Positions 11,222 to 22,796 of a DNA stretch of 64,000 nucleotides are shown piece after piece. This stretch comes from Budorcas taxicolor. Taxonomy: Eukaryota; Chordata; Mammalia; Artiodactyla; Bovidae. The stretch is from assembly GCF_023091745.1 (NCBI RefSeq), contig NC_068921.1:11984001-12048000 (forward strand), given 5' to 3'. A program made the position numbers and the translations under genes. Under the pieces are notes generated by a model that was not told the origin of the DNA, searched no databases, and was given only the letters and a program-made list of their open reading frames with translations. Positions within the stretch are counted from its first letter, which is position 1, and every line of letters starts with the position of its first letter.

Positions 11222-11450
11222 TTTAAGAATGTTTTTCATTGGAGGATAATTGCTCCACAATAGTGTGCTGGTTTCTGCCATACGAGTGTGAATCAGCTGT
11301 AAGTATACACATATCCTCTCTGTCTGGAGCCTCCTTCTCGCACAGTCTCACCCCTCTAGGTCATCACAGGGCACTGAGCTGAGCTCCCTGTGTTTTATAC
11401 AGCAGCTTCCTGCTAGCCCTCTATTTTATACATGGTAGTGTACACGTCTC
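11222..11450 (-). mobile_element. L1 3'-UTR, part 1 (split by a SINE)
   Basis: Antisense L1 3' region: cattggaggataattgctcc, ctgccatacgagtgtgaatc, ggtcatcacagggcactgag. Continues at 11621 after a SINE insertion. Confidence 0.8.
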
Positions 11451-11620
11451 AACGCTCCGCCTGCAATGTGGGAGACCTGGGTTCAATCCCTGGGGTGGGA
11501 AGATCCCCTGGAGAAGGGAAAGGCTACCCACTCCAGTGTTCTGGCCTGGAGAATTCCATGGACTGTATAGTCCATGGGGTCGCGAAAGAGTCGGACACGA
11601 CTGAGTGACTTTAGGGCTTA
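11451..11620 (+). mobile_element. Bov-tA SINE inside L1, 5'-truncated
   Basis: Begins inside the tRNA-derived part (ctccgcctgcaatgtgg) and runs to the terminal gtcggacacgactgagtg. Younger than the L1 it interrupts. Confidence 0.88.
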
Positions 11621-11950
11621 GGGCTCCCTCCTCTGCTGTGTCCACAGGTCCATTTTATATATGTGCATCTCCATCCTTGCCCTCAAATAGGTTCATCAGT
11701 ACTATTTTTCTAGACCCCAATATATGTGTTAATATACGATATTTGTTTTTCTCTTTCTGACTTACTTCACTCTGTATAACAGGCTCTAGATTCATTCACC
11801 TCAGTTCAACAGATTCAAGTTTGTTCCTTTTTATGGGTGAGTAATATTCCATTGTGTATATGTACCTCAACTTCTTTATCCATTCATCTGTCGAGGGACA
11901 TCTAGGCTGCTTCCATGTCCTGGCTACTGTAAATACTATACATGCATTTT
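11621..11950 (-). mobile_element. L1 3'-UTR, part 2
   Basis: Resumes the L1: tctgctgtgtccacaggtcc, ttcactctgtataacaggct, gtaatattccattgtgtata, ctgcttccatgtcctggcta. Confidence 0.85.
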
Positions 11951-11966
11951 TAAAGAAAATATTTCT

Positions 11967-12240
11967 AGGACTTCTCTGGTGGTCCCAGGGTTAAGAATCC
12001 ACCTGCCAATGCAGGGGAACATGGGTTTGATTCCCCAGCCTGCAAAGATTCACATACCGTGGGAAGATACCCACACACCACAACTTCTGAGTCTGTGCTC
12101 TCGAGGCCATAAGCCGAAAACTACTAACGCCTGTGTACCTAGAGCCTGTGCTCCACAACAAGAGAAATCATGGCAACTAGAGAAAGCCTGCATGCAGCAA
12201 CAAAGGCTCAGGGAAGCCAGAAATAAAAAATAAAGTAAAA
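11967..12240 (+). mobile_element. CHR SINE with perfect 16-bp TSD
   Basis: Head ggacttctctggtggtccca, B-box-like gggtttgattcccc, A-rich tail aaaataaagtaaaa. Flanked by taaagaaaatatttct at 11951-11966 and again at 12241-12256 with no mismatch. Confidence 0.93.
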
Positions 12241-12256
12241 TAAAGAAAATATTTCT

Positions 12257-12610
12257 TTAAGTGGTAAATAGCATTGTTGGAATCAGTGCTATAGAGGCAA
12301 ATGTGACCAGATATACAATCTGGCGTCAGCTCTACACTGTGAACATCCAGAGGCCATCTTGGTCATATCAGTGTAGCTCCTGGTCTTTGGGTATCACAGA
12401 AGCTCAGGAAATGTGTAGTAAATACATAAACGGCTGCATGACAGGCATCGCCACTGTGGCCACCCCAAAACTACACAGTGGCTCTAGTGGGATCCATGCC
12501 ACCAAGAATACATAGAAGCCTGATAGCAGCTCTCCTGAACTGAAGGAGGCAAGTTAGAAAGCAGGACATTTGGGAGAGGAGAAAAGAACACCACTGAGTT
12601 TCGCTTTGCT
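12257..12610. other. unique or MIR-like intronic sequence
   Basis: The stretch 'aggaaatgtgtagtaaatac' weakly resembles a MIR/L2 tail. A plus-strand 84-codon frame is unremarkable. Confidence 0.4.
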
Positions 12611-13331
12611 AGACAGTTCAGTCGCTCAGTCGTGTCTGACTCTTTGAGACCCCATGGACTGCAGCACGCTAGGCCTCCCCGTCCATCATCAACTCCCGGA
12701 GTTCACCCAAACTCATGTCCATCGAGTCAGTAATGCCATCTAACCATCTTATCCTCTGTCGTCCCCTTCTCCTCCTGCCTTCAATCTTTCCCAACATGAG
12801 GATCTTTTCCAATGAATTAGCTCTTGGCATCAGGTGGCCAAAGTACTAGCATTTCAGCTTCAGCATCAGTCCTTCCAATGAATATTCAGGACTGATTGAT
12901 ATCTTTTAGGACTGACTGGTTGGATTGTCTTGCAGTCTAAGGGACTCTCAAGAGTCTTCTCAGCACCACAGTTCAAAAGTATCAATTCTTTGGTGCTCAG
13001 CTTTCTTTATAGTCCAACTCTCACATCCATACATAACTGGAAAAACCTTAGCTTTAACTAGACGGACCTTTGTCAGCAAAGTAACGTCTCTGCTCTTTAA
13101 TATACTGTCTAGGTTTGTCATAGCCTTTTTTCCAACGAGCAACTGTCTTTTAACTTCATGGCTGCAGTCACCATCTGCAGTGATTTTGGAGGCAAGAAAA
13201 TAACATCTGTCACTGTTTTCATTGTTTCCCCATCTATTTGCCATGAAGTGATGGGACCGGATGCCATGATCTTAGTATTTTCAATGTTGAGTTTTAAGCC
13301 AACTTTTTTACTTTCCTGTTTCACTTTCATT
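12611..13331 (-). mobile_element. BovB (RTE) LINE 3' fragment
   Basis: Antisense BovB: 3' terminus agttcagtcgctcagtcgtg, then the C-terminal part of the reverse-transcriptase ORF. Frames on the minus strand read PITSWQIDGETMKTVTD and MYGCESWTIKKAEHQRID. The ORF is broken into at least two frames (12960-13244, 13118-13330). 5'-truncated at about 13331. Confidence 0.92.
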
Positions 13332-14330
13332 TTAGGTTGTGAAGGCTCTTACTTTGTAAGCCATGAACTTAGAACCTCAAATACCAAAGGGCAAAATAAA
13401 GCTTTCTAATGAAATTAAGGCCAGAATTATAAGACACAAATTACATTACGTATCAGTGATACTGAGCTACCCGGTAATTGGATACAAACGATTCCTGGAA
13501 TGACTGTAACTGATTGGGGGTTTATATAATATACACGAGTTGGTCATCTTCTCTGCTGTGTTAGTGCTACAGTTTCTTCAACAGCATTTCTCTGCCCGTT
13601 TCCTGTTTACACCTGGGAACTCTAACTCCCTTTTGGACAGAGTCCTGGACGCTGTGCCAGCAAGCTCCCTCAGCATTCGTCTCGGGGCTCCCCTCCCTCT
13701 CCTTGCATCCCCACTCCTCTAAGCTCACTCTGTATCCCTATTTGAGGACTCCCCCCAGCAGCGCCGTCTTGGGATTCTGGGAGGTCAAGTGCAGAAGGCA
13801 GCGCAAATTTCAGGATGTGCAGCTGTGTATGTGCGGCCATGACCTGATCACCTGGCGATGAAAGGGGTCATCGAAGGGAACTGGAGAGAACATAGCACCA
13901 ACTCCAGAAACCCCAGGTTAACCTGGGGCCCTGGGGCTGAACTGCGGAGAGCGGCGTGGCTGCCAGATTTCCTGTGTCCTGCCCACGTCTCCTCTGTCTC
14001 CTGCGATGTGACTCTAATTCTTTACGACACCTGGGAATGTTTCCATCCTGTCTCCTTCCACTGACGGCACGTAAGCTGCCAACACAGTGTGGGATTCTGG
14101 CTGTGCAGCCAGGCAAGGCAACTTAACACCAGCCTGGTTTTAAGCAACATGCTTTATAGCCCATTTTTTACTTCTTCTGACCTGTCTTAATGCCATTTGT
14201 AGGACGAGTGAGTTTAATGTAGTTAGAGAATGAGGCTGGGCATCTGTAAGGCACAGATTTCAAGTGAAGGAAAGTGCCTGAGGGGAAGGAAGCAGTGACT
14301 GAGAGGAGGGAACGTGCAGCGGAGTGGGGG
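13332..14330. other. unique intronic sequence
   Basis: 1 kb with a GC-richer stretch at 13650-14110. No repeat or exon recognised. Confidence 0.5.
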
Positions 14331-14461
14331 CTGGGCTGAATGCGGAAGCCTCAATTCCAACCCAGTGTGGCCGCTCACTCACGGGGTCATCCTGGGGAAG
14401 TCACTCAGCCTTTCTGGGCCTGAGTTATCTCATTTCAAAATGAAACACCAGAGCAAATTCT
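14331..14461 (+). mobile_element. MIR SINE fragment
   Basis: Core motif 'ggggaagtcactcagcctttctgggcctgag' style: gaagtcactcagcctttctg followed by atctcatttcaaaatga, the usual MIR order. It is interrupted on its right by a CHR SINE. Confidence 0.6.
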
Positions 14462-14470
14462 TTCTAAGTT

Positions 14471-14713
14471 TGGGCTTTCTGTTGCTGTCTGTCTGCACTG
14501 GGTCCTCACTGAGGTGCCTGGGCTGTCTCCAGCTGCTGTGCTCCAGAGCACGTGGGCTCAGTGGGTGCAGGGCCCGGGAGTCTCTAGTTGCGGTGCCTGG
14601 CTTTAGTTGCCCCGTGGCACATGGGAAGTTAGTTTCCCGACTGGGGATCAAACCCATGTCCCTTGCAGGGGAAGGTGGATTCCCAACAACTGGACTATCA
14701 GGGAAGTCTCTGC
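14471..14713 (-). mobile_element. CHR SINE
   Basis: Antisense: tgggctttctgttgctgtct at the 3' side, 'gactggggatcaaacccatg' at the B box and actatcagggaagtct at the head. Flanked by ttctaagtt at 14462-14470 and 14714-14722. Confidence 0.9.
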
Positions 14714-14722
14714 TTCTAAGTT

Positions 14723-16411
14723 CTTTACAACTAGGGCCCTTGTCTACATTTATTTCAATCCTAAAGTTTAAGAAATACGAGTTGTCAGAAACTGATTTGA
14801 GTATAATGAAAGTTGTATAAAGAATACTTTGATATAATCGTGTAAGTTTGTTTTTTTCTTCAAATTGATTCACTGAAACTTAAAAGAAATTTTTTTTTTT
14901 GAGAGGCAGCTGGAAAAAAATATTTCAATGGAAATTAGAAGACTGGCTTTTGATCTTGGTTCTGGTGAAATGACTTTGGCGGAAGTTCCTTATCTTCTCT
15001 TGGCTTTCCTTAAGCAGAAACCGAGGGGGAAGACTGGCAGAAGTGTGATGTAAGTACATCACATGGTTCTTCTGGTTGATAATGTTTTACATACTCATTA
15101 TAATAATTACATAATTATTATACTCATTTTAACATTGGCTTAACCAAAATTCCAGTACAAACCTATTGAGGGGATGTATGATATAGTGTATGATATGGTG
15201 GTTTGGAAGATATTAACTGTGTATCTTATAGTAGGGATGGGAAACTAAAAGAGAGCTAAATCTTAAATGCACATTGTTGAGGTCAAAAGATAATGCTTAA
15301 CGTGGAAAAATCAAGAAGAAACTGAAGTACATTATTTAGAGATATGGGGGCAAGACATGAATCAGCAAAAAGAGGGAAAAGAGTTTTTGCTTCTGAGCTA
15401 TTTTTCAGGGCAAGTCTGTACATATATAACTTAGATGAACCTTCAAGTGCCTCTCTTTCATCCTTCCTGTCAGACTGCCTACCTGCCTGTGATAGCCTTT
15501 AATAAAGCCCCAGCTGTGAGCAGGACTTCTGCTTGGTGCTAAGGACACAAAGACACAGGACCCAGCTTTGCACATCGTGGAGCTTCCAGCCAGGTGTGGA
15601 TCTGTGCTTGTGAATCAGCCCAGAGAGTGGGTGGAGATCCGTGCCAGGGTAAGTAAGCAGGACCTGTGAGCAGAACATACTGGAAGGGCTCCTGAGGCTG
15701 GCTGCATCAGAGAAGATTTCCTGAAAGAGGTAACGCCCAAGAAGAATCCTGAAGGAACAGGAAGAGTTGGGAAGTCCAGGAGGCTGGGGACTTCGGGCAG
15801 AAAGAACAGCTGGAGGGGTGCTTGGCTGAACGCAGGGGATGAAGTGATCACTGACACGGAGAGCCCTTTGTCTCTGCTGACGCAGCTGCTACAGCACAGG
15901 GACGATCTACCCGCATCAGTGCACGCTCCCGGAGGTTTATGATGATGAAACGTCTCTTCCGTGGCTCAGACGGCCACGCCTAAGTAGAATAAGCTTATCA
16001 GAGCACACCGAGGTTTACGTGAAAACCCCCGAAACCCAAGAAGTTAGAGTCACACGAACTACAGTAATAGCAAATGAGATTTGTGGGGTCCAGGAATAAA
16101 CACTCGAGTGTGTTGTTAAACACCAATGGGAAGAACCCAGAAAGGAGAGAGAATGAAGATACCCGAGAAAAAGGAGACAAAGGATGGAGCAAAATCTCTG
16201 CTCTCAGATGGGAGGACAGACTGGCCTTGGATGGGGAGGAGGGGGCGCTGGCACGGCTATGGTGGTGGGCTTCTATAACTGCACCTGGGGAGCTGAAGGA
16301 GCTGCATTCTGGTAGCTTCTATTTTCTTTGGGAAGCAGGAGACTAAAACGTTGTCAGAGAATATGGGACTGTATAGCTTGAAGTTTGGAGAAAGTAGGGA
16401 TTGGAGAGAAT
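14723..16411. other. unique intronic sequence
   Basis: 1.7 kb. A weak MIR-like stretch may lie at 14940-15030 and an L2-like one at 15470-15600 (gctgtgagcaggacttctgc, aaggacacaaagacacagg). The rest, including frames at 15615-16346, is unassigned. Confidence 0.45.
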
Positions 16412-16541
16412 ATTCTCCAGGCAAGAATACTAGGGTCGGTAGCCATTCCCTTCTCAGGGGATCTTCCCAACCCAGGGATCGAGCCCGAGTCTCCTGTGTT
16501 GCAGGTGGATTCTTTTCCATCTGAGCCACCACGGAAACTCC
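16412..16541 (-). mobile_element. Bov-tA SINE, 3'-truncated
   Basis: Contains only the 5' half in antisense: attctccaggcaagaatact to atctgagccaccacgg. B-box complement gggatcgagcccgag. Confidence 0.85.
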
Positions 16542-17033
16542 ATTATTATGCATTCTAGGCTTAAGAGACTTTTTACAACAGTCAACATAATTTTAAAATT
16601 TCCCAACACATTCCTTTAAATGGAAGTTTTGTGGAATACGGTCATCTGTTTGAAGATTACTAAGTACATATGAGATAGATACGCTGGTTGTGGGGAAAAA
16701 AAAAAAGATAAAGAAATTAGATGAATAAAATCCAAAACTATAATTTGGACAAACTGCAGGTATCTGGACATGAGGAAAGCAGTCCTGAAAATGACACCTT
16801 CTAGAAGTCATTCCTGAATTTCTCAACCAACAGCTGCTTTCATTCTCCTGGGCTCTCACCATTCAGGCCTCCTCCACAGTGTCTTCTGTGACACAATAAT
16901 CTTACTAACCCAGCTGTGGTTTTCCCTCTGTCATCCTCTAGGCACCTTAAAAGCACCAGCCCACAGCCCAGAGGCATAACTGAAACATGCAGCGTGCCTT
17001 CCAATTATGTTTGCAACCTCTGAAGTGGTTTTG
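16542..17033. other. unique intronic sequence
   Basis: AT-rich; nothing recognised. Confidence 0.5.
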
Positions 17034-17046
17034 TACATCCAAGAGG

Positions 17047-17255
17047 GCTTCCCAGGTGGCTCAGATGGTAAGGAATCTGCCTGCAATGCAGGAGACACTA
17101 GTTCGATCCCTGGGTCAGGAAGATCCCCTGGAGAAGGACATGGCAACCCACTCCAGCATTTTTGCCTGGAGAATTCCAGACACAGGAGACTGATGGGCTA
17201 CAGCCCATGGGGTCACAAAGAGCTGGACATGATTGAGCAACTTAACAATAGCATA
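17047..17255 (+). mobile_element. Bov-tA SINE with perfect TSD
   Basis: Full-length. Perfect 13-bp duplication tacatccaagagg at 17034-17046 and 17256-17268. B box agttcgatccctgg. Confidence 0.94.
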
Positions 17256-17268
17256 TACATCCAAGAGG

Positions 17269-18267
17269 AAATGTTATCTGATTTATACAGATTGGCCTTA
17301 TGCACGTGGAGGTAGACTCTTGGGACATCAAGTGAGCTATGTTTGTAAGAACAGAGGATTTCAGCAACAGCAACCTCTCAGCAAAGGGGTGGGCTGAGCC
17401 GGGGAGCAACCGTGTTCCCAATGTGGGCCGGGTCTCCACACTGTTTTACAATTTCAAGAGGGCTCCTCACAGGCCAGCAAAGAAAATTCAAGGAAATGAA
17501 ACGACTCCCTCCCCCAGCTCCTATTCTTCTTAGATACAAAAGACAGATATCTGAAGTATTTCTCAATCTGAACAAAATGGAAAAGTGACCTTTGGGTCTG
17601 TCTGCGGCAGAGCCTGCTCACGTCAGTGTTTGGAGCAGAAGTAAAGCAATGTGCAGGCTTGGGGAACGCTCAAGGGGGCCAAATTTTACTCTCCCTCACG
17701 TTTCACACACCATAAATAAAGAGAAATAGTTTACCAGGCAGCGGTACCCGAACGGTTCTGAGTCACCCCGAGGGAGTGATAAAATTCTCCTGCCGGTAGA
17801 CTTACACAAACCAAGATGCAATGAATTCTTTTGGATACTCCCTTTGCTCAATAAAGCTGAAAGTTTTAAACCTGAAAGATGGCTAGACTAAGAGGGAAAA
17901 TAAATCAATCTGGCAAAAAAGTAATCATTCAAAGTGTGGCGAGATTAACTGAAACAGAGGAGACCCAGTTCAGTGATGGAAAAATCATATGGTTGCTAGC
18001 TAAAAACCTCCATTTCTAGCAGTTGGGCCTATTTTCAAATGCACTAGATGAACTTTGTCTAGTGATCTGACTATTTAATGCTAAATTCAGTTTCTGTTCA
18101 CTATCCGATTTGTTTATACTCAAAATAGCAGGTAGAATACATTTCAAAGCCTGTAGCTTCTTACAGATTTAACTTTTGTTTGGTGGCAATTATTACTAGA
18201 TACTGGGGCTTGAGTGGATCATTCTGGTGATGACGAAATGTTAGATTAGTTTTGTCTTAAAAAAAAA
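17269..18267. other. unique intronic sequence
   Basis: 1 kb without a recognised element. Small frames at 17339-17575 are antisense pairs and look random. Confidence 0.5.
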
Positions 18268-18380
18268 TATGGCCATGCTTCGAGGAGTGTGGGATCTTAG
18301 TTCCCCAACCGGGGATCAAACCCCCACCAGCTGCATTGGAAGCATGGAGTCTTAACCACTGGACCTCCAGGGACGTTCCT
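18268..18380 (-). mobile_element. CHR SINE, 3'-truncated
   Basis: Antisense head half: gtgggatcttagttccccaa, cggggatcaaaccccc, cttaaccactggacctccag. Confidence 0.85.
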
Positions 18381-18935
18381 TCTTATTTTTTTTTAAAGTT
18401 TATTTTATTAGATTACTTTTGGAAAGGGATATTTCCAATTTATTGAAGCAACGTATCCAAACAATTAATTGCTTTATTCTGTTTAAAGGAAAAACCCACA
18501 AAAACAAAGAGGACAAGATAAACAAGAACAGGTTAGGGAGAAACAGAGAATCAGTCTGAGAAGTTCTCCTGTCCAGTCTCGATCTCTGATAACCACTGAG
18601 TTTATCAACAACACTTGCACAGAACTTTTTTTTCAAAGAACCTTGCCTTGTTTTTTTCTTCCAAGATACACAAACATATTCTTAAAAAAATCTTCAAGCA
18701 CCTGCTTGAAAGAACACAAAAGACGAAGGAGACGAGCAAGGGAGTGATGCTGTTTCTGGGCAAGATCTGGATACAGGGGTTGGAGGCATTTTCTGGGGGA
18801 AGGAATGTACTTAGAATGAATACCTGGAGTAAGAGTAACAGTTCTTTTAGGAAAAAAGGTAACTTTATCAATAAGAAAAACAAATTATAACTAAAATATG
18901 AATTCTATAAAGAATAATTAGTTTTCAAAGCATCT
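18381..18935. other. unique AT-rich intronic sequence
   Basis: Frames of about 90 codons on both strands at 18605-18890 overlap and have low complexity. Nothing recognised. Confidence 0.5.
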
Positions 18936-18948
18936 AGAGATCACTGGT

Positions 18949-19223
18949 GGAGAAGGCAGTGGCAGCCCACTCCAGTGCTCTTGCCTGGAAAATCCCATGG
19001 ATGGAGGAGCCTGGTGGGCTGCAGTCCATGGGGTTGCTAGGAGTCGGACACGACTGAGCGACTTCACTTTCACTTTTCACTTTCATGCATTGGAGAAGGA
19101 AATGGCAACCCACTCCAGTATTCTTGCCTGAAGAATCCCAGGGACGGGGCAGCCTGGTGGGCTGCCGTCTATGGGGTCGCACAGAGTCGGACACAACTGA
19201 AGCGACTTAGCAGCAGCAGCAGC
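18949..19223 (+). mobile_element. Bov-A2 SINE with perfect TSD
   Basis: Full dimer of Bov-A monomers joined by 'cactttcacttttcactttc', ending in (AGC)n at 19208-19223. Perfect 13-bp duplication agagatcactggt at 18936-18948 and 19224-19236. Confidence 0.95.
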
Positions 19224-19236
19224 AGAGATCACTGGT

Positions 19237-20296
19237 TTTGAGAAAAACTACAATGCTAGTCAAAGTCGGTGGATAGATTATTTCACTTTGAAACCTCTAG
19301 AAATCTAATGTTTGGCGGGTGTGCTTAGTTGTTATGCATAGCAGGTCAAGTTCCTTTGGAATTCTAAACCTTCTTAGGTGTTCTGGCTCAGCTTTTTTGT
19401 AAGGAGTTAGAATGGCTATTTACTGGGGATGGGCTATTCCTGCTGTGGTGGCCATGATTAGCTCTAAGATGGTTGCTATGCTCTTTTTATTTATTAAAAG
19501 AAAGCAATTTCCATCAATCTTGGGAGATTCTGACCATGGGAATAATGTCTCCCATGGCGATCCCAGGATCTCAGATAGCCATGCTGATTTGAATTCATAC
19601 TGCGTGGTATTTGAGAATGCATTACGGGTTTATAATGCTAAGAAGACTTTCATTAAGACCCGGTAAGTGGGAAGAGTGGGGAACCCTTTTCCTGGTATGC
19701 AAATGTTTTGTATAATGATACATTCTGAACTCATAATTCCAAAATACCAGAGGGATCCTACAAAACCACATTCTACATAAAATAAAACAAACCGAAATAA
19801 AATGACTAATAACCAGTTTATCACATGACCTGCTGGATTAGAACAGTCCCTGTTAGTGTCTATTGTCTCAAAGTAATTATTAATAGCACCCGTTTCAGTA
19901 TGATACATGGAATTACATGGTCATCCTATAATAACCAATAATGTGGATGACATCCAGCCTGTTAGCGTTTCTTATTCCATCTGGATATTGAATTAAACTT
20001 TCTTTCTGGGTAGTAACTGCCACAGGCCATACTGGGTTATATATGTCTCACCATCTGGCAGAAGAGTGCATACATGTTTGTCTATATTTATCTATAAGGA
20101 TCTGTTTATTTCAAGCTCACATTAATACCACTTTTCTGAAAGCAGAATGGTTTGAATTTTGAGATAAAAAATTAATTTTTCAAAATTCACAAATAAAATT
20201 TCTAGTATCTGTTTTCTTACAGTGACTCTTTATGAAAACTTACAGCATAATAGATACATTTCAGCTTTTCTAGATACTTCTACACACTCTGAAAGA
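19237..20296. other. unique intronic sequence
   Basis: 1 kb. An 84-codon plus-strand frame (19412-19666) with a hydrophobic start has no known relative and lies antisense to VWA8. Otherwise AT-rich. Confidence 0.5.
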
Positions 20297-20462
20297 AAGT
20301 GAAAGTGTCAATCATTCAGTTGTGTCTGACTCTGTGATCCCACAGCTCCCCTGTCCATGGGATTGCCATTCCCTTCTCCAGCGGATCTTTCCAACCCAGG
20401 GATTGAACCTGCGTCTCCTGCATTGCAGGCAGATTCTTTACTGTTTGAGCCACCAGGGAAAC
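20297..20462 (-). mobile_element. Bov-tA SINE with internal deletion
   Basis: Antisense. The segment between 'ccatgggatt' and 'gccattcccttc' lacks the usual ctccaggcaagaatactgga. Head tgagccaccagggaa is intact. Confidence 0.88.
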
Positions 20463-21091
20463 AGGTGTATCTGCCAGCTGTGGCCTTAGCCCCAAACGCT
20501 GCTCAGCCTCAAGCCAGCCCCGCTGCGGCCCCGTCTCTCTGCACTCGGTTCTACCTGACTGCTTGCCTTTCCCCTTGGGGACAAGTCCATACCTTGGATC
20601 TCTTTGTTAGCAACCAGGTCTCAGTTTGACTTCCCGTGGCATGAGTCTGTGCACTGGTCCCCTGCCTCATCTTTTCTCTGGAGTTTCAGGGATCCCTTTG
20701 CCTGATCCAGAACCTCTTCTCCCTAGACTCCCAGCTGCAGTCAGCCATCACATCACTCCTGGTTCTCTATTTAGCCTGTGCTCTTGTCAGTAAGGACAGA
20801 CATTCAGGACTTCTCATCTTGGGACAGCTGGCACCCAGGACAGTGCCTGGTGAGCAGGAAATTTCAACAAGCAGTTAAGTGCTGAATGAATGCTGAAGCT
20901 ACCTTCTCATCGCCTGGAGCTGGGGTTCCTTCCAAGTGCCCCTTCCACCTGTCTCTTTCCGTGTGAGCAGGAATGAAATTCACACAATCCCATTGCCAGC
21001 ACCAGGCTCTGGGGTGGGCAGTCTGGAGAAAGCGACTCTTTTCCTAACTGATTTGTCCAGAGATGGCCCTTTGGCAATTCACCCTCCCCTT
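20463..21091. other. unique intronic sequence, possible L2 tail
   Basis: 'ggacagtgcctggtgagcag' and 'agtgctgaatgaatgctg' near 20840-20900 resemble an L2 3' end. The rest is unassigned. Confidence 0.45.
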
Positions 21092-21576
21092 GTTGTTGTT
21101 CAGTTGCTCAGTTGTGTCAGACTCTTTGTGACCCCATGGACTGCAGCACGCCAGGATTCCCTGTCCTTCACTATCTCCCAGAGTTTGCTCAAACTCATGT
21201 CCATTGACTCGGTGATGCCATCCAACCATCTAATCCTCTGTTGTCCCCTTCTCCTCCTGCCTTCAATCTTTCCCAGCATCAGGGTCTTTTCGCATCAGGT
21301 GGCCCAAGTATTGGAGCTTCTCAATTCTTCCAATGAATATTCAGGGTTGATTTCCTTTAGGACTGACTTGTTTGCTCTTCTCGCAGTCCAAGGGACTCTC
21401 AAGAGTCTTTTCCAGCACCACAGTTTAAAACCATCATTTCTTTGGCACTCAGCCTTCTTTATGGTCCAGCTATCACATCCATACATGACTACTGCAAAAA
21501 CCATAGCTTTGACTATATGGACCTTTGTTGGCAAAGTGATGTCTCTGCTTTTTAATACACTGTCTAGGTTTGCCAT
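21092..21576 (-). mobile_element. BovB LINE 3' fragment
   Basis: Antisense BovB 3' end (cagttgctcagttgtgtcag) through the C-terminal RT-ORF. The minus frame reads KVHIVKAMVFAVVMYGCDSW. Lacks about 15 bases near 21288 relative to the other copies. 5' end at about 21576, directly against a Bov-tA. The 218-codon plus-strand frame over it is antisense of BovB. Confidence 0.9.
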
Positions 21577-21786
21577 GGGGCTCCCCTGGTAGCTCAGCTG
21601 GTAAAGAAGCCGCCTGCAATGCAGGCCACTGGTTCAATTCCTGGGTTGAGAAGATCCCCTGGAGGAGCACATGGCAACCTACTCCAGTGTTCTTGCCTGG
21701 AGAATCCCATGGACAGAGGAGCCTGGCGGGCTACAGTCCGTGGGGTTGCAAAGAGTCGGACACAACTGAGAGACTAAGCACAGCAC
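21577..21786 (+). mobile_element. Bov-tA SINE abutting BovB
   Basis: Starts ggggctcccctggtagctca immediately at the BovB truncation point. Full length to cacaactgagagactaagc. Confidence 0.9.
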
Positions 21787-22370
21787 TGAGAGATAAACCC
21801 AGCACAGTGGTTTATCACAGCTTTTCTTCCAAGGAACAAGTCCGCAGGCTCTGCACAGTGGCCCATATGTGCCAGAAGATCACTCCCACATGGAAATGTT
21901 TTAAGTGAGGTTGGATAAGTGCAGCTCTCAAGGAACAAACCCTGGGAGAGTGAATCTGTTATCTCCTTAGTTACTTCTTATCATATTATGTAAAATCCCA
22001 AGGATTCTTGGGCTTGAAAGTTCATAAAGACAGACTTCATCAAGGTTTAAAGACAAGAATCTTAGTATGTGAGCTGACTAACTCAGATGCTTTGTATTGG
22101 GCTATTATTCAATATATTACAGCATTTTTCTCTCCAGGGAAGTGGAGTGACTACTCTTAGCCACAGGAAAACCCTTGGAAAGCTCTTTCTGAGGATTTCC
22201 TCATATCAGCCTTCACGCAATACCTAGACACGTTGCATGTGAAGAAAAACAGTGTGTAGGGAGGTGGTCTACCCTGCCCATAAGCACTTTTCTTAGGTGA
22301 TCAAAAAATATGTATTTTGTCCAGTCTTAATAGAAGAGACATGTATTCCTGCTACTCAAAATGTTCTCTA
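21787..22370. other. unique intronic sequence
   Basis: Nothing recognised. Confidence 0.5.
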
Positions 22371-22556
22371 ACACAGTGGTTAAGAGCACAGACAGTGGAA
22401 TCAATTTCCTTGGATTCAAATCCTGGCTCTTGGTACTTGTTAGTTTGGTAAGGTACTTCATTGTTAAATGAGGTTAACAACCTTATAGGGATGTGTCAAG
22501 AAGGGTTAATATGCATACTCACTGAGAACAGTGCCTGGCCACACTAAATGCTATAT
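22371..22556 (+). mobile_element. MIR SINE
   Basis: Near-complete MIR: cacagtggttaagagcacag, ttcaaatcctggctctt, 'gaacagtgcctggccaca'. A Bov-tA later inserted at its 3' edge. Confidence 0.8.
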
Positions 22557-22568
22557 GTGTTAATTATT

Positions 22569-22784
22569 GAAAGTGAAAGTGTTAGTCGATCAATCATGTC
22601 CAATTCTTTGCGACCATACAGACAATAGCCTGCCAGGTTCCTCTGTCATGGGATTTCCCAAGCAAGAATACTGGAGTGGGTTGCCATTCCCTTCTCCATG
22701 GGATCTTCCCGACCCAGGGTTTGAACCTGGGTCTCCTGCATTGCACGCAGATTCTCTGCCATCTGAGCCACCAGGGGAGTCCAA
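22569..22784 (-). mobile_element. Bov-tA SINE with perfect TSD
   Basis: Antisense full copy. Perfect 12-bp duplication gtgttaattatt at 22557-22568 and 22785-22796. Confidence 0.94.
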
Positions 22785-22796
22785 GTGTTAATTATT

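Noticed and set aside
19412..19666. small ORF with a hydrophobic N-terminus
   Set aside because: Plus strand, no relatives, no promoter or splice evidence; typical chance ORF in AT-rich intron.
20936..21592. 218-codon plus-strand open frame
   Set aside because: Its second half is the antisense of the BovB RT-ORF (21092-21576), which is open in several frames in many copies. No independent domain.
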